A DNA stretch of 64,000 nt from Campylobacterales bacterium (GTDB lineage Bacteria > Campylobacterota > Campylobacteria > Campylobacterales > Sulfurospirillaceae), in NCBI GenBank assembly GCA_016930915.1, contig JAFGFU010000035.1, forward strand, positions 1 to 64,000, in the 5' to 3' direction. Numbering within the stretch: the first letter of the stretch is position 1; every line of letters starts with the position of its first letter. Position numbers and translations under genes: made by a program. The notes beneath the pieces were generated by a model. That model was not told the origin of the DNA, made no database searches, and saw only the letters and a list, made by a program, of their open reading frames with translations. Of the stretch, positions 36,942 to 44,864 are shown piece by piece.

Positions 36942-37229
36942 CTACTTCTTATAAGCATTTTCTCTTGATTTGACACTTAATACTAAGATGATAAGTGTGT
37001 CGTTTTCTTTTTTATAGATAAGCCTATACCTTCGGAGTTTGAGTTTATAAATGTCTTCATTGAAACCTTGTATCTTTTTGATTTTTCCTATTTTTAGGAG
37101 TTCCTGTTCGTAGGCGGGAGAGAAGTTTTCACAAAAAGCGTAGAGTGAGTTTTTAATGTAAAGTCTATCGCCAGTGCCTATCGTGTTAAAATCTTTTTTG
37201 ACACTTTTTTCAAACTCCAAAGCGTACAT
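36942..37229 (-). CDS. RelE/ParE-superfamily toxin
   Basis: 95 aa with the fold markers of the family: N-terminal YALEFEKSVKKDFNTI, the central helix pair, then IYKLKLRRYRLIYKKENDTLIILVLSVKSRENAYKK, with the basic strand-loop and terminal R-x3-Y typical of mRNA-cleaving RelE-like toxins. It starts at the base after the antitoxin stop. The pair lies next to, but outside, the REP-bounded cassette. Confidence 0.85.
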   Translation of the reverse strand: MYALEFEKSVKKDFNTIGTGDRLYIKNSLYAFCENFSPAYEQELLKIGKIKKIQGFNEDIYKLKLRRYRLIYKKENDTLIILVLSVKSRENAYKK

Positions 37230-37451
37230 TTAGACATCTATTTCTTTGAAAAACTCATCTGCACCGAGCCTGCCTTCGCTTTCTTGAATCCTTTTTTTTG
37301 CCAGTTGCAAATCTTGATAATCCATGTACATCTCAAGTGCCTCTAAACTAATGGCGTTTTTTTTCTTGCCCAGTTCCTGAGACATCGTTTCTAAATCTTC
37401 CAGGATGAGATGGGGCAACGTAAATGTTGTAGGTTTGACTGTTTTATACAT
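37230..37451 (-). CDS. Antitoxin partner of the RelE-like toxin
   Basis: 73 aa from the ATG at 37451 (GAGG six bases upstream); the track start adds sixteen residues. It has an N-terminal strand TTFTLPHLILEDLETMSQELGKKKNAISLEALEMY, like the ribbon-helix-helix DNA-binding motif, and a C-terminal acidic tail EGRLGADEFFKEIDV that would wrap the toxin. Directly upstream of the toxin, as usual for type II modules. Confidence 0.8.
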   Translation of the reverse strand: MYKTVKPTTFTLPHLILEDLETMSQELGKKKNAISLEALEMYMDYQDLQLAKKRIQESEGRLGADEFFKEIDV

Positions 37452-37495
37452 TTTTGACCTCATTTTATTTTTATATTGGGTTATTGTATGTATTG

Positions 37496-37711
37496 TCAAT
37501 TACAAGAAGCTTCCACCTCAATCACTTCATCCCCCACTTCAATTCTCTCACCCAAAACAATTTTAGCCCGTTTTCGAAGCTCAACTTCACCGTTTCGCTT
37601 TACCACTCCCTCTTCGATGAGCATCTTTGCTTGCGCTCCACTTTCTGCGATACCCGTGACTTTGAGGAGTTTAAAGAGTTCTATGTAGTCTTCTTCTAGT
37701 TCAAATTTCAT
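37496..37711 (-). CDS. S4-domain RNA-binding protein (YbcJ/RlbA-like)
   Basis: 71 aa from the ATG at 37711 (AGGAATAAAA ribosome site). The whole protein is one S4 domain: FELEEDYIELFKLLKVTGIAESGAQAKMLIEEG, VKRNGEVELRKRAKI and VGDEVIEV. Small free-standing S4 proteins of this type bind structured RNA or ribosomal particles; the exact target is not known. Confidence 0.85.
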   Translation of the reverse strand: MKFELEEDYIELFKLLKVTGIAESGAQAKMLIEEGVVKRNGEVELRKRAKIVLGERIEVGDEVIEVEASCN

Positions 37712-37830
37712 TTTTATTCCTAATGATTGATACGCAATCATATCCGAAATTTTCTTTACATGTAACGTTCAAATCTCCTCTAAAGAGAGATTATTCTACA
37801 ATAGTATAAAGAAAAAAAGGATGCCAAACC

Positions 37831-39069
37831 ATGCCATTTTCCACGTTCAAACTCTGCTCACACATTCAAGAAGCGCTTTTACATGTAGGATTTACTCACC
37901 CCACACCCATTCAAGAAAAAGTGATTCCGCTTGTGTTAGAAAAAAAAGACATTCTGGCACGGGCGCAAACGGGAAGTGGAAAAAGTGCTTCGTTTGTTCT
38001 GCCTTTGTTGGAGCTATGGAATGCCCATAAACAAGAGGGCAAAGCGAAAATAAAAGTGCTGGTTTTAACGCCAACCCGTGAGCTTTGTGTGCAAGTGGCT
38101 GAGGCGTTTGAAAGCTTTGGAGCGTTTTTACATGTAAAGCCAAAAGTAGTGAGTGTGATTGGTGGGGAGAAGATTGGGGAGCAACTCTACGACATTCAAA
38201 AAGGGTGCGACATTGTGGTGGCAACCTCAGGACGACTCTTAGATATTATGAGCAAAAAGCAGATTAATCTCTCTCATGTGGAGTTTTTTGTGCTTGATGA
38301 AGCGGATAAAATGCTTGATTTGGGTTTTGAACAAGAGTTAAATGCCATCCTTGAGGTCTTGCCAAAACAACGCCAAAACCTTCTTTTCTCAGCCACCTAT
38401 CCTGAAAAAATGCAGACCATTGCCGCTAAGATAACAAAACGTGCGGTGGATGTGAGCATCGAAGCGGAAGCGCCAACGGTTGAGCGCATCATGCAACGGG
38501 CTGTTGAAGTCAATAAAGAAAACCGTGCGCCATTATTGCGCCACTTGTTGCGTGAAAATAGATGGGAGCTTGTATTGGTTTTTATGGCAAACAAGAGGGC
38601 TACGGATAACATTGCGGTGAAGTTTCGCAAGCATGGTTTTTTGGCCGAATCCTTTCATGGCGATTTGCTTCAAGAAGACCGTGCTTGGACGCTTAAGTCT
38701 TTTAAAGAGCGCAAAATTCGTGTTTTATTTGCCACAGATATTGCCTCACGTGGGCTTGATATTGAAGCGGTGAGTTGTGTGATTAATTTTGATTTGCCGC
38801 GTGCAACGGAAGATTACATCCACCGCATCGGACGAACGGGACGTGCAGGTAAAGAGGGTTTGGCGATTTCGTTTATTGACCATGAAGACAAAGCACACTT
38901 TGCGTTAATTGAAAAGCGTTGTGGGATGTGCGTTGTAAAAGAGCAAATAAAAGGGTTTGAACTCGTAGGCGAAGCACCCAAAAAAGAGAAGGGTGGTGCG
39001 CCGATTAAAGGGAAGCGCAAAAGTAAAAAAGATAAATTAAGAGAACAAAAAGAGGGTGCAAGCGCCTAA
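37831..39069 (+). CDS. DEAD-box RNA helicase (RhlE-like)
   Basis: ATP-dependent RNA helicase, 412 aa, for ribosome assembly or RNA turnover. Motifs in order: Q motif region THPTPIQEKVIP, Walker A ARAQTGSGKSA, PTRELCVQ, TSGRLLD, DEAD (VLDEADKML), SAT, then in the second domain the helicase block FATDIASRGLDIE and HRIGRTGRAG. The C-terminus is Lys-rich (KRKSKKDKLREQKE), an RNA-binding tail. Two TACATGTA copies lie inside the gene, encoding LHVG and LHVK. A 136-bp structured repeat follows the gene. Confidence 0.95.
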   Translation: MPFSTFKLCSHIQEALLHVGFTHPTPIQEKVIPLVLEKKDILARAQTGSGKSASFVLPLLELWNAHKQEGKAKIKVLVLTPTRELCVQVAEAFESFGAFLHVKPKVVSVIGGEKIGEQLYDIQKGCDIVVATSGRLLDIMSKKQINLSHVEFFVLDEADKMLDLGFEQELNAILEVLPKQRQNLLFSATYPEKMQTIAAKITKRAVDVSIEAEAPTVERIMQRAVEVNKENRAPLLRHLLRENRWELVLVFMANKRATDNIAVKFRKHGFLAESFHGDLLQEDRAWTLKSFKERKIRVLFATDIASRGLDIEAVSCVINFDLPRATEDYIHRIGRTGRAGKEGLAISFIDHEDKAHFALIEKRCGMCVVKEQIKGFELVGEAPKKEKGGAPIKGKRKSKKDKLREQKEGASA

Positions 39070-39096
39070 GAGCGCTTGCGTTAAAACGTTTACATT

Positions 39097-39232
39097 AGAT
39101 TTCTTACAAAACTTATTTTGCAAGAAAGAAAAGCACCAAAGGTGCGTGGGCATTCCGCCGAGGAAAACCCAGTGTTAACGTAGCCGTTAGAGCTTTGCTT
39201 TCACGGCGTGTTTAGAGTTCTGAAAGAACTCT
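39097..39232. repeat. 136-bp structured dispersed element, copy A
   Basis: Same length as copy B (46458-46593) and about 86% identical. It starts AGATTTCTTACAAAA and ends with AGAGTTCT, GAA, AGAACTCT. Inside are hairpins GCACC-AAA-GGTGC, TGGG...CCCA enclosing TTCC...GGAA, and GCCGT...ACGGC, plus an invariant CCCAGTGTTAACGTAGCC. The ends form imperfect terminal inverted repeats. It fills the gap between two convergent genes. No coding potential. Confidence 0.88.
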
Positions 39233-39233
39233 A

Positions 39234-40580
39234 TTATAAAAAGATAACTGACATAATCGCCACAATGCTAATGGTAACTAAGCCTTGAATCAGCGTTGCC
39301 ATGGTGTATGCTTTGTAGGATGTTGGAACGTCCATTTGGCTGAAGCGTGAGACGACCCAGAAAAAGCTATCATTTGCGTGACTGATGGTGAGTGCACCCG
39401 CACCAATTGCCATGACGGTTAAGACTTTGCCCATCTCACTATCAAGCCCTAGACTTGCTAAAAGTGGATACATAATGGTTGAGGTCACCACCAGCGCTGT
39501 GGTAGATGAGCCTTGTGCGGTTTTGAGTGCTGCTGCAATGATAAAAGGTACAAAAATACCCAGACTCAAGGTTTGAAGGCTCGCTCCTAAATAATCACCA
39601 ATGCCACTGGCTTTTAGCACCGCACCCAAAGCACCACCCGCACCTGTAATAATGAGAATTTCACCTGAGTTTTTAATGCCCTCACCTACCCAGCCAGAAA
39701 GTGTCTCTTCATTCCATTTTGGTAACAATAAACTAGCAAATAAAACACCGACAAAAAGGGCATTGGCAGGGTTTCCTAAGAAAACAAACACTTTGTACCA
39801 CAGCATATCGCTGGAGGCTTTAAAAGAGAGTTTGACAATGCTTTCCATCGCCATTAACAGTACAGGAATAAAAATAGGCGCAAAGGATTTGAAGGCACTG
39901 GGAAGTTCGCCGTATTTTGCCATAACATCCTCATCTTTTTCCAAATCTACATCAAGGTCTTCGCCACTGGTATAGCGTTTTCCTTGCTTCATCGCCCAAA
40001 AATAACCCGCTAGCATGGTAAACATCGAGATAAAAAGCCCAACAACAATGACAAAGCCCAAATTCCCGACCATTAAATTTCCTGCTGCGGCAATAGGACC
40101 TGGGGTGGGTGGAACGAGGGTGTGTGTGGCAAAAAGCCCTGTGGCAAGGGCTACACTCATCGCAACACCTGAGACTTTAAGTTGTTTGACTAAGGAGCGT
40201 TTGAGTGCGTTTAAAATGACAAATCCGCTATCGCAAAAAACAGGGATGGAGACAATGTACCCAATGATGGACATCGCAAGCACAGGGCGTCTTTTACCCA
40301 CCACTTTTAAGACAACATTTGCCATTTGAACGGCGGCACCGCTTTTTTCAAGCACCACCCCAATGATAGTACCTAACACAATCACAATACCAATGTACGC
40401 CAAAATACCACCAAAACCCGTTGTAATGGTTTTTGCAATCTCTGCGTATTTCATCCCCACACTAAAAGCAATGCCATAGGCTGCAATCAGCAAAGCAAGG
40501 AAAGGGTGTAACTTCCATTTACTCGTTGAAAGTACGATAAAACCAATTGCTACCAGCAAAATCACAATAAGCATTCTCAC
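39234..40580 (-). CDS. GntP-family gluconate/organic acid:H+ symporter
   Basis: 448-aa inner-membrane transporter with about 12-14 hydrophobic segments. GntP-family landmarks are GFGGILAYIGIVIVLGTIIGVVLEKSGAA, SIPVFCDSGFVIL and LVPPTPGPIAAA. Family members take up gluconate or related hydroxy acids with protons. No gluconate kinase or dehydratase is adjacent, so the real substrate may be another hydroxy acid such as glycerate or lactate. The stop lies two bases from the structured element. Confidence 0.92.
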   Translation of the reverse strand: MRMLIVILLVAIGFIVLSTSKWKLHPFLALLIAAYGIAFSVGMKYAEIAKTITTGFGGILAYIGIVIVLGTIIGVVLEKSGAAVQMANVVLKVVGKRRPVLAMSIIGYIVSIPVFCDSGFVILNALKRSLVKQLKVSGVAMSVALATGLFATHTLVPPTPGPIAAAGNLMVGNLGFVIVVGLFISMFTMLAGYFWAMKQGKRYTSGEDLDVDLEKDEDVMAKYGELPSAFKSFAPIFIPVLLMAMESIVKLSFKASSDMLWYKVFVFLGNPANALFVGVLFASLLLPKWNEETLSGWVGEGIKNSGEILIITGAGGALGAVLKASGIGDYLGASLQTLSLGIFVPFIIAAALKTAQGSSTTALVVTSTIMYPLLASLGLDSEMGKVLTVMAIGAGALTISHANDSFFWVVSRFSQMDVPTSYKAYTMATLIQGLVTISIVAIMSVIFL

Positions 40581-40665
40581 TCCTTTTTTAAGTTTTTAAT
40601 TTAAAAACTCTCTTTAAACTAATGGAGGAATTATAGTGTAAAATCTGTGATTTTTAGCGTGATAT

Positions 40666-40683
40666 AGCGTTACATGTAACGCT
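40666..40683. terminator. 18-bp palindrome AGCGTTACATGTAACGCT after ycaO
   Basis: A TACATGTA-family copy with GC-containing arms, three bases beyond the ycaO stop and before gntP. Probable terminator or processing hairpin. Confidence 0.55.
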
Positions 40684-40685
40684 GT

Positions 40686-42308
40686 TTAACGCACTATTTT
40701 TGCTTTTTTGTGCGCTAAGGTATCGTACATTTCAAGCATGTTTGTGTAGTGCTCATGTAAGCTAATATCGATAAAATAAGCTTTTTTATCCAAAATAGCC
40801 TTTACATGTAAAACCTCTTTTTCTCCAAAAAGCGCATAAAATGCAGGAGCATACTCAGACCACTTAAGTTTTTGCAGGCGAAACTGGAGCATTTCACACA
40901 AAAGTATTTTGAGTGGATGGGAGCTTAACTCCAAATACGCAAGCGCTTCTTCCTCATTCCCCAAAAGAAGGTGGAGTTGGGCTTTAAAATCGCACATGTG
41001 AAAGTTTTGCTCAAAAATGACCCCTAAATATTTTTCCATATTTAAAGAATCCTCCAAAGGCTCGACCATCTCTAATAACTCTTCTGGTGTGTGTGCTTGA
41101 AAATAAAGTACAGCATTGCGAATAAATTTTCCCACATTGCGGTTTTGATAGACCATATCTTCAATAGGGTAAACCTCCGAGAGGCTAGGGACAAGCATTT
41201 GACAGGAGTAAAAATCCAAATAGGTATATTCTCTAAGATACATCTCTTTGCCCATCGCTTTAACAATGGCGCATAAAAAGGCGTATTCTGCCTCACTGCC
41301 TTCCCCCTCATACGCCCATGGGCTATAAGGGAAACTTTTGGTTTTACCTAAAAAAGAAAAGCCCATTTTCCCGTTAGAGTCGATGAAATGTGCTTCAAGA
41401 TTGAAGCTATCGCTCACCAGATTCATATCAAAGGTGGGAATTTCAAACGTATCTAAATTTTCTAATCCTCGCCCTTGCATCAGCTCACTCATCGTTCTCT
41501 CTAAACTCACCTCTAAAATAGGATGCGCTCCAAAAGAGACAAAAAGGGTGCCATTGTTGGGGTTAATGAGGGAAATGGCCGTCACGGGAAATCTCCCACC
41601 CAAAGAGGCATCAAGAATGTCTACAATAAATCCAGCACGTCTTAGTGCTTCTCTATCCGTATGAAGTTTTGGAAATTGCTCAATGATTTCCTCAGGGAAG
41701 AGGGGCAGTGCGTAGCCGTTTTTAATAATCTCAAATTTGACATAGCGCTCAAAAATCTCACTGAGCGCTTGTACTTTGGCTTCAGCAGGGGTATTGCCAC
41801 TGGCAAGTCCGTTACTCACATAAAGATTGCTTAAAATATTAATAGGAATGTAGACCCGCTCTTGTGTTAATTCGTTTAAAAAAGGAAGCGCTACGACTTT
41901 ATCTTCGTAATCGCTGTTAAAATCGACAAAGTCCTCATCGCTCATTTCATCATTGGGATTGTAAAGTGCCCTCAAGGAAGCATTCAAATAATCTCCCCCA
42001 AACTCAAATACCTTTTCATCAGGAAAATAAGCACGTTTGGGCAGGTGAAAGTCAATGAAAAAATTGTTCGTTTGAAGCCTCTCAATGTATTCACCCAAAG
42101 CACTGGCCTTAGAAGAAAGAGAGAGTGCGCCTTTGCCATTAGAATAGATATGATTGGGAACACAGGTGGATGCAAGGTTGATAGAGTAGCAGTGGTTGAG
42201 GGGATGCTTCTCTTCTTTAAAATGAAGCCCAAAGTTGAGCTCTTCTAAAATGGCTTGCATCGAGGCAATAGAATTTTCTAACGATTCGTTTTTGGAGAGA
42301 ATGTGCAT
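40686..42308 (-). CDS. YcaO-domain protein
   Basis: 540 aa, close to the size of E. coli YcaO. The N-terminal YcaO ATP-binding domain includes GKGALSLSSKASALGEYIERL (Glu/Ser-rich motif), FLNELTQERVYIPIN, GLASGNTPAEAKVQALSEIFERYVKFEII, a strongly diagnostic segment, and a C-terminal extension (about residues 400-530) with helical repeats. YcaO enzymes use ATP to activate amide backbones; E. coli YcaO assists RimO in S12 methylthiolation, and rimO is in this window. No RiPP precursor or partner genes are nearby, so a housekeeping role is likelier than peptide modification. Confidence 0.9.
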   Translation of the reverse strand: MHILSKNESLENSIASMQAILEELNFGLHFKEEKHPLNHCYSINLASTCVPNHIYSNGKGALSLSSKASALGEYIERLQTNNFFIDFHLPKRAYFPDEKVFEFGGDYLNASLRALYNPNDEMSDEDFVDFNSDYEDKVVALPFLNELTQERVYIPINILSNLYVSNGLASGNTPAEAKVQALSEIFERYVKFEIIKNGYALPLFPEEIIEQFPKLHTDREALRRAGFIVDILDASLGGRFPVTAISLINPNNGTLFVSFGAHPILEVSLERTMSELMQGRGLENLDTFEIPTFDMNLVSDSFNLEAHFIDSNGKMGFSFLGKTKSFPYSPWAYEGEGSEAEYAFLCAIVKAMGKEMYLREYTYLDFYSCQMLVPSLSEVYPIEDMVYQNRNVGKFIRNAVLYFQAHTPEELLEMVEPLEDSLNMEKYLGVIFEQNFHMCDFKAQLHLLLGNEEEALAYLELSSHPLKILLCEMLQFRLQKLKWSEYAPAFYALFGEKEVLHVKAILDKKAYFIDISLHEHYTNMLEMYDTLAHKKAKIVR

Positions 42309-42378
42309 AAAAAGAGTATTCCTTAAAAGTTTTGGGTTTACATGTAAAAAAGCCTTGCGACTTCTTTACATGTAAAGA

Positions 42379-43293
42379 TTATTTTAATGTGGAAAAAAGC
42401 GTGCTAAGATTACCCGCAACGCCTTCTAAAGAGTGTTTTAAATCGGAGGGTATAAAGACCACTTTGCTGTTTGCGGAGTTGGCTAAGGCATGCACACTAT
42501 CAAGGTAGCGTTGGGCTAAAAGGTAACTGGGCGCATCGCCATTTTTGATTTGTGAGGTAATGGCTTCCATCGCTTCTTTATCACCGTAAGCTAAGGCGAC
42601 TTTGGCTTCAGCCTCTTTTCGGGCGGCTTCTAGTTTTCCCTCTGCTTCTAAAATCATGGATTGTTTTAAGCCCTCCGCTTTAGCAATGGCCGCTTGTTTT
42701 TCACCCTCCGCTTTCATAATGAGCGCTTTTTTCTCTCGCTCTGCAGCAGCTTGTTTTTCCATCGCTTCTTGCAAATTATCGCTGGGGCGAATGTCTTGAA
42801 CTTCAACAGCTGTAAGCGATAAGCCCCACTGTTCTAAGTGGTCACTTATCTTCTCTGAGACGGAGGCTTTGATGGCTTCTCTGCCTGAAAGTGAGGCATC
42901 GAGTTCCATATTTCCAATGACAGAGCGAAGTGTTGTTGCTGCCATATTTGCCACAGCCAATTCAAAATTATCAATCGAATAAACCGCTTTAGCAGGCTCA
43001 CTGATTTTGTAAAAGACCACCGCACTAATAATCACCACAGCGTTATCTTTGGTAATGACCTCTTGCGCTTTCATCTGTTGAATCAGCTCTTTGGTGTTCA
43101 GTTTGACTTGCACCTGATCTAAAATAGGAATTAAAAAATTAAGCCCTGGTTTTAAAATGGTGTGAAATTTTCCAAGTCGTTCCACCACCCACTCTTCACC
43201 CTGTGGCACAATGCGAATCATTTGATAGAGCAGATACGCTCCAGCAAGCAGTAAAATCACAAAAAATGAGAGACTAAGGTCAAGTTGGTTCAT
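42379..43293 (-). CDS. SPFH/Band 7 membrane protein (stomatin/QmcA-like)
   Basis: 304 aa with one N-terminal membrane helix (FFVILLLAGAYLLYQMI), the Band 7 domain (VPQGEEWVVERLGKFHTILKPGLNFLIPILD onward, about residues 30-190) and a long Ala/Glu/Lys coiled coil (EKQAAAEREKKALIMKAEGEKQ). Oligomeric membrane scaffold of the stomatin type, often acting with NfeD. The nfeD gene lies immediately upstream on the same strand. Confidence 0.92.
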   Translation of the reverse strand: MNQLDLSLSFFVILLLAGAYLLYQMIRIVPQGEEWVVERLGKFHTILKPGLNFLIPILDQVQVKLNTKELIQQMKAQEVITKDNAVVIISAVVFYKISEPAKAVYSIDNFELAVANMAATTLRSVIGNMELDASLSGREAIKASVSEKISDHLEQWGLSLTAVEVQDIRPSDNLQEAMEKQAAAEREKKALIMKAEGEKQAAIAKAEGLKQSMILEAEGKLEAARKEAEAKVALAYGDKEAMEAITSQIKNGDAPSYLLAQRYLDSVHALANSANSKVVFIPSDLKHSLEGVAGNLSTLFSTLK

Positions 43294-43311
43294 GTAAAAC
43301 TCCTTATACGT

Positions 43312-43749
43312 TTAAATAGGTTTAATGTCTAAATAGTGCCCATGAATGGCAACAATTTCAATGGAAGTCCCAATGTCTAACGTCACATCGGTAACAGTTT
43401 TGGCATCCCATTGGCTGCTTCCAAGTACGGGAACCACAAGCTGCACCCGCCCATTTTTTTCAGGGCTAATGGTTTCAATGACTTTGCCTTTAACCCCAAT
43501 AAATTCATCTGATTGCCCAATTTTAGAGCTAGGAACATCGGCAATGCGTCTTTTTTTAAAGACAATAGCACCCACAAACATACCTAAAAGTGCCACAATG
43601 ATTTGTAAAATAAGAGAATCTTCTATGAAATAAGAAAGCAGTGCTGAGCCAAAAAAGCCCAAGCCTAAAAACGTAGCAAAAAACGTAGGACTGGCAATTT
43701 CAAAGACAATGGCAAACACACCCAAAATTGCCCAAATATACCAAATCAT
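43312..43749 (-). CDS. NfeD-like membrane protein
   Basis: 145 aa from the ATG at 43749 (AGGAG ribosome site); the longer track ORF runs into the tmRNA gene. Three or four membrane helices (WYIWAILGVFAIVFEIASPTF, FATFLGLGFFGSALLSYF, LILQIIVALLGMFVGAIVF) precede a C-terminal OB fold (GVKGKVIETISPEKNGRVQL, WDAKTVTDVTLDIGTSIEIVAI). NfeD short forms accompany stomatin-type SPFH proteins, as here. Confidence 0.9.
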   Translation of the reverse strand: MIWYIWAILGVFAIVFEIASPTFFATFLGLGFFGSALLSYFIEDSLILQIIVALLGMFVGAIVFKKRRIADVPSSKIGQSDEFIGVKGKVIETISPEKNGRVQLVVPVLGSSQWDAKTVTDVTLDIGTSIEIVAIHGHYLDIKPI

Positions 43750-43799
43750 CCATGCTCCTAAAAAGAATTTAAAAGCATTATACAAAAATAAAGAAAGAA

Positions 43800-44176
43800 T
43801 GGTGGAGCTGTGGGGGATTGAACCCCAGTCCAAAAATAGCCACCTATGACGTCTACATGCTTAGATATTGTTGATAGTGTTTAATTTTGCTTCGTACAAC
43901 AATCAGAAAACTACGCAAAACGAGCCTTTAACTTCGTTACATGTAAAGGCGTTCATGTAATATATCTACCATAGCTATGATACCCCTCAAATCTTCCTCA
44001 AGTAGCATTGGAAGGAGGAGCAGTCCTTATGTGTTAAACTTACGCAGCTAGCGCGTAAGCAGGACGATAGTTACTGTTGTTAGCAGTTATTGTTTGAAGG
44101 TTGTGTAACGGAAGACCCTCACTTCCGACATGCAGCCATAAGCTAAAACTACTCCTGTCGAAGCCATGTCAGCCCC
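43800..44176 (-). ncRNA. ssrA: Transfer-messenger RNA (tmRNA)
   Basis: On the minus strand the gene starts GGGGCTGACATGG and ends in GGTTCAATCCCCCACAGCTCC-ACCA, which pair as a tRNA-Ala-like acceptor and T arm, with CCA encoded. The reading frame after GCT encodes the proteolysis tag ANNSNYRPAYALAA followed by TAA, clearly related to the Campylobacter tag (ANNVKFAPAYAKAA). It rescues stalled ribosomes with SmpB. A TTACATGTAAA palindrome-family copy lies within it. About 377 nt. Confidence 0.95.
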
Positions 44177-44254
44177 ATTCGAAGGAACGCAATTCTACCA
44201 TAATAAATGAGAATTTTGCTATAATCCGCATAAATATTAAAGTAAGGATTTCGT

Positions 44255-44761
44255 TTGACAAAAGTTATATCGTCTTTTTTTGTGGCATTTTTAATTTTAG
44301 TACTACAAGGATGTACCACACAACCCTCTGCTCCTAAACCTGAAATTAATACCAAAAATGTGTCCAATGAAAAAAGCAATACCGATCCAAAACTCACAAA
44401 ATTAGTGGGAAAAAATTACATCAAAGGTGTCATTATTGCTTTGAAACAAGGCAGTGATGGAAGAGGGTGGAATTATGAAATCGATGGCATTGAAACCACA
44501 AACGGTAAGTTGCCTCGTGTCAATTTTAACCATAACTCAGTGCTTGCCAATGAAGGTGATTTAGTCTATGCCTCTTTTGATGGTATGCGTGTTTCTGAAA
44601 TGTTTGTGATTAAAGCAGCGTATTTTAAAAATGGTAAGATCAGCCCATCACCAACAACATACACTAAAAAGAAAACAAATACCCCAGAAGCTGCGGGTAA
44701 GCGCAATAAAGCACATCAGGTTTTAGGGGTACCAAAAGAAGAATCTATTAGGTTAAACTAA
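44255..44761 (+). CDS. Lipoprotein of unknown function
   Basis: 168 aa, TTG start behind AAGGATTTCG. Lipoprotein signal ending in LVLQGC. The N-terminal third of the mature protein is a Pro/Asn/Lys-rich spacer; a small beta domain follows (YIKGVIIALKQGSDGRGWNYEI, GDLVYASFDGMRVSEMFVIK), then a basic tail. I do not recognise a family. Confidence 0.8.
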   Translation: MTKVISSFFVAFLILVLQGCTTQPSAPKPEINTKNVSNEKSNTDPKLTKLVGKNYIKGVIIALKQGSDGRGWNYEIDGIETTNGKLPRVNFNHNSVLANEGDLVYASFDGMRVSEMFVIKAAYFKNGKISPSPTTYTKKKTNTPEAAGKRNKAHQVLGVPKEESIRLN

Positions 44762-44828
44762 AGTGTTAACCGATCGTTTACTTTGAGTTTCTATACTTCT
44801 CTTAGCGAATTTCATATTTTCTTCTTAA

Positions 44829-44864
44829 TCTCAAAGAGGCGATCCGCCAAGCGCCTCTTTGAAA
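44829..44864. terminator. Hairpin overlapping the 3' end of the histidine kinase gene
   Basis: TCAAAGAGGCG and, ten bases on, CGCCTCTTTGA form an 11-bp stem that includes the last kinase codons and its stop. It may end transcription of both the kinase and the convergent lipoprotein gene. Confidence 0.6.

Noticed and set aside
36378-37499. Prophage or integrative element
   Set aside because: No integrase, structural or replication genes and no tRNA-edge duplication; only small accessory genes and REP-like repeats.
39097-39232. Copy A of the structured element as an ordinary bidirectional terminator
   Set aside because: It is far longer than a terminator, contains several separate hairpins, and is matched along its full length by a second copy in a divergent promoter gap.
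43749-43833. Extended N-terminus of the NfeD-like protein
   Set aside because: The extra residues would be encoded by the 3' end of tmRNA; a clear ribosome site precedes the internal ATG at 43749.
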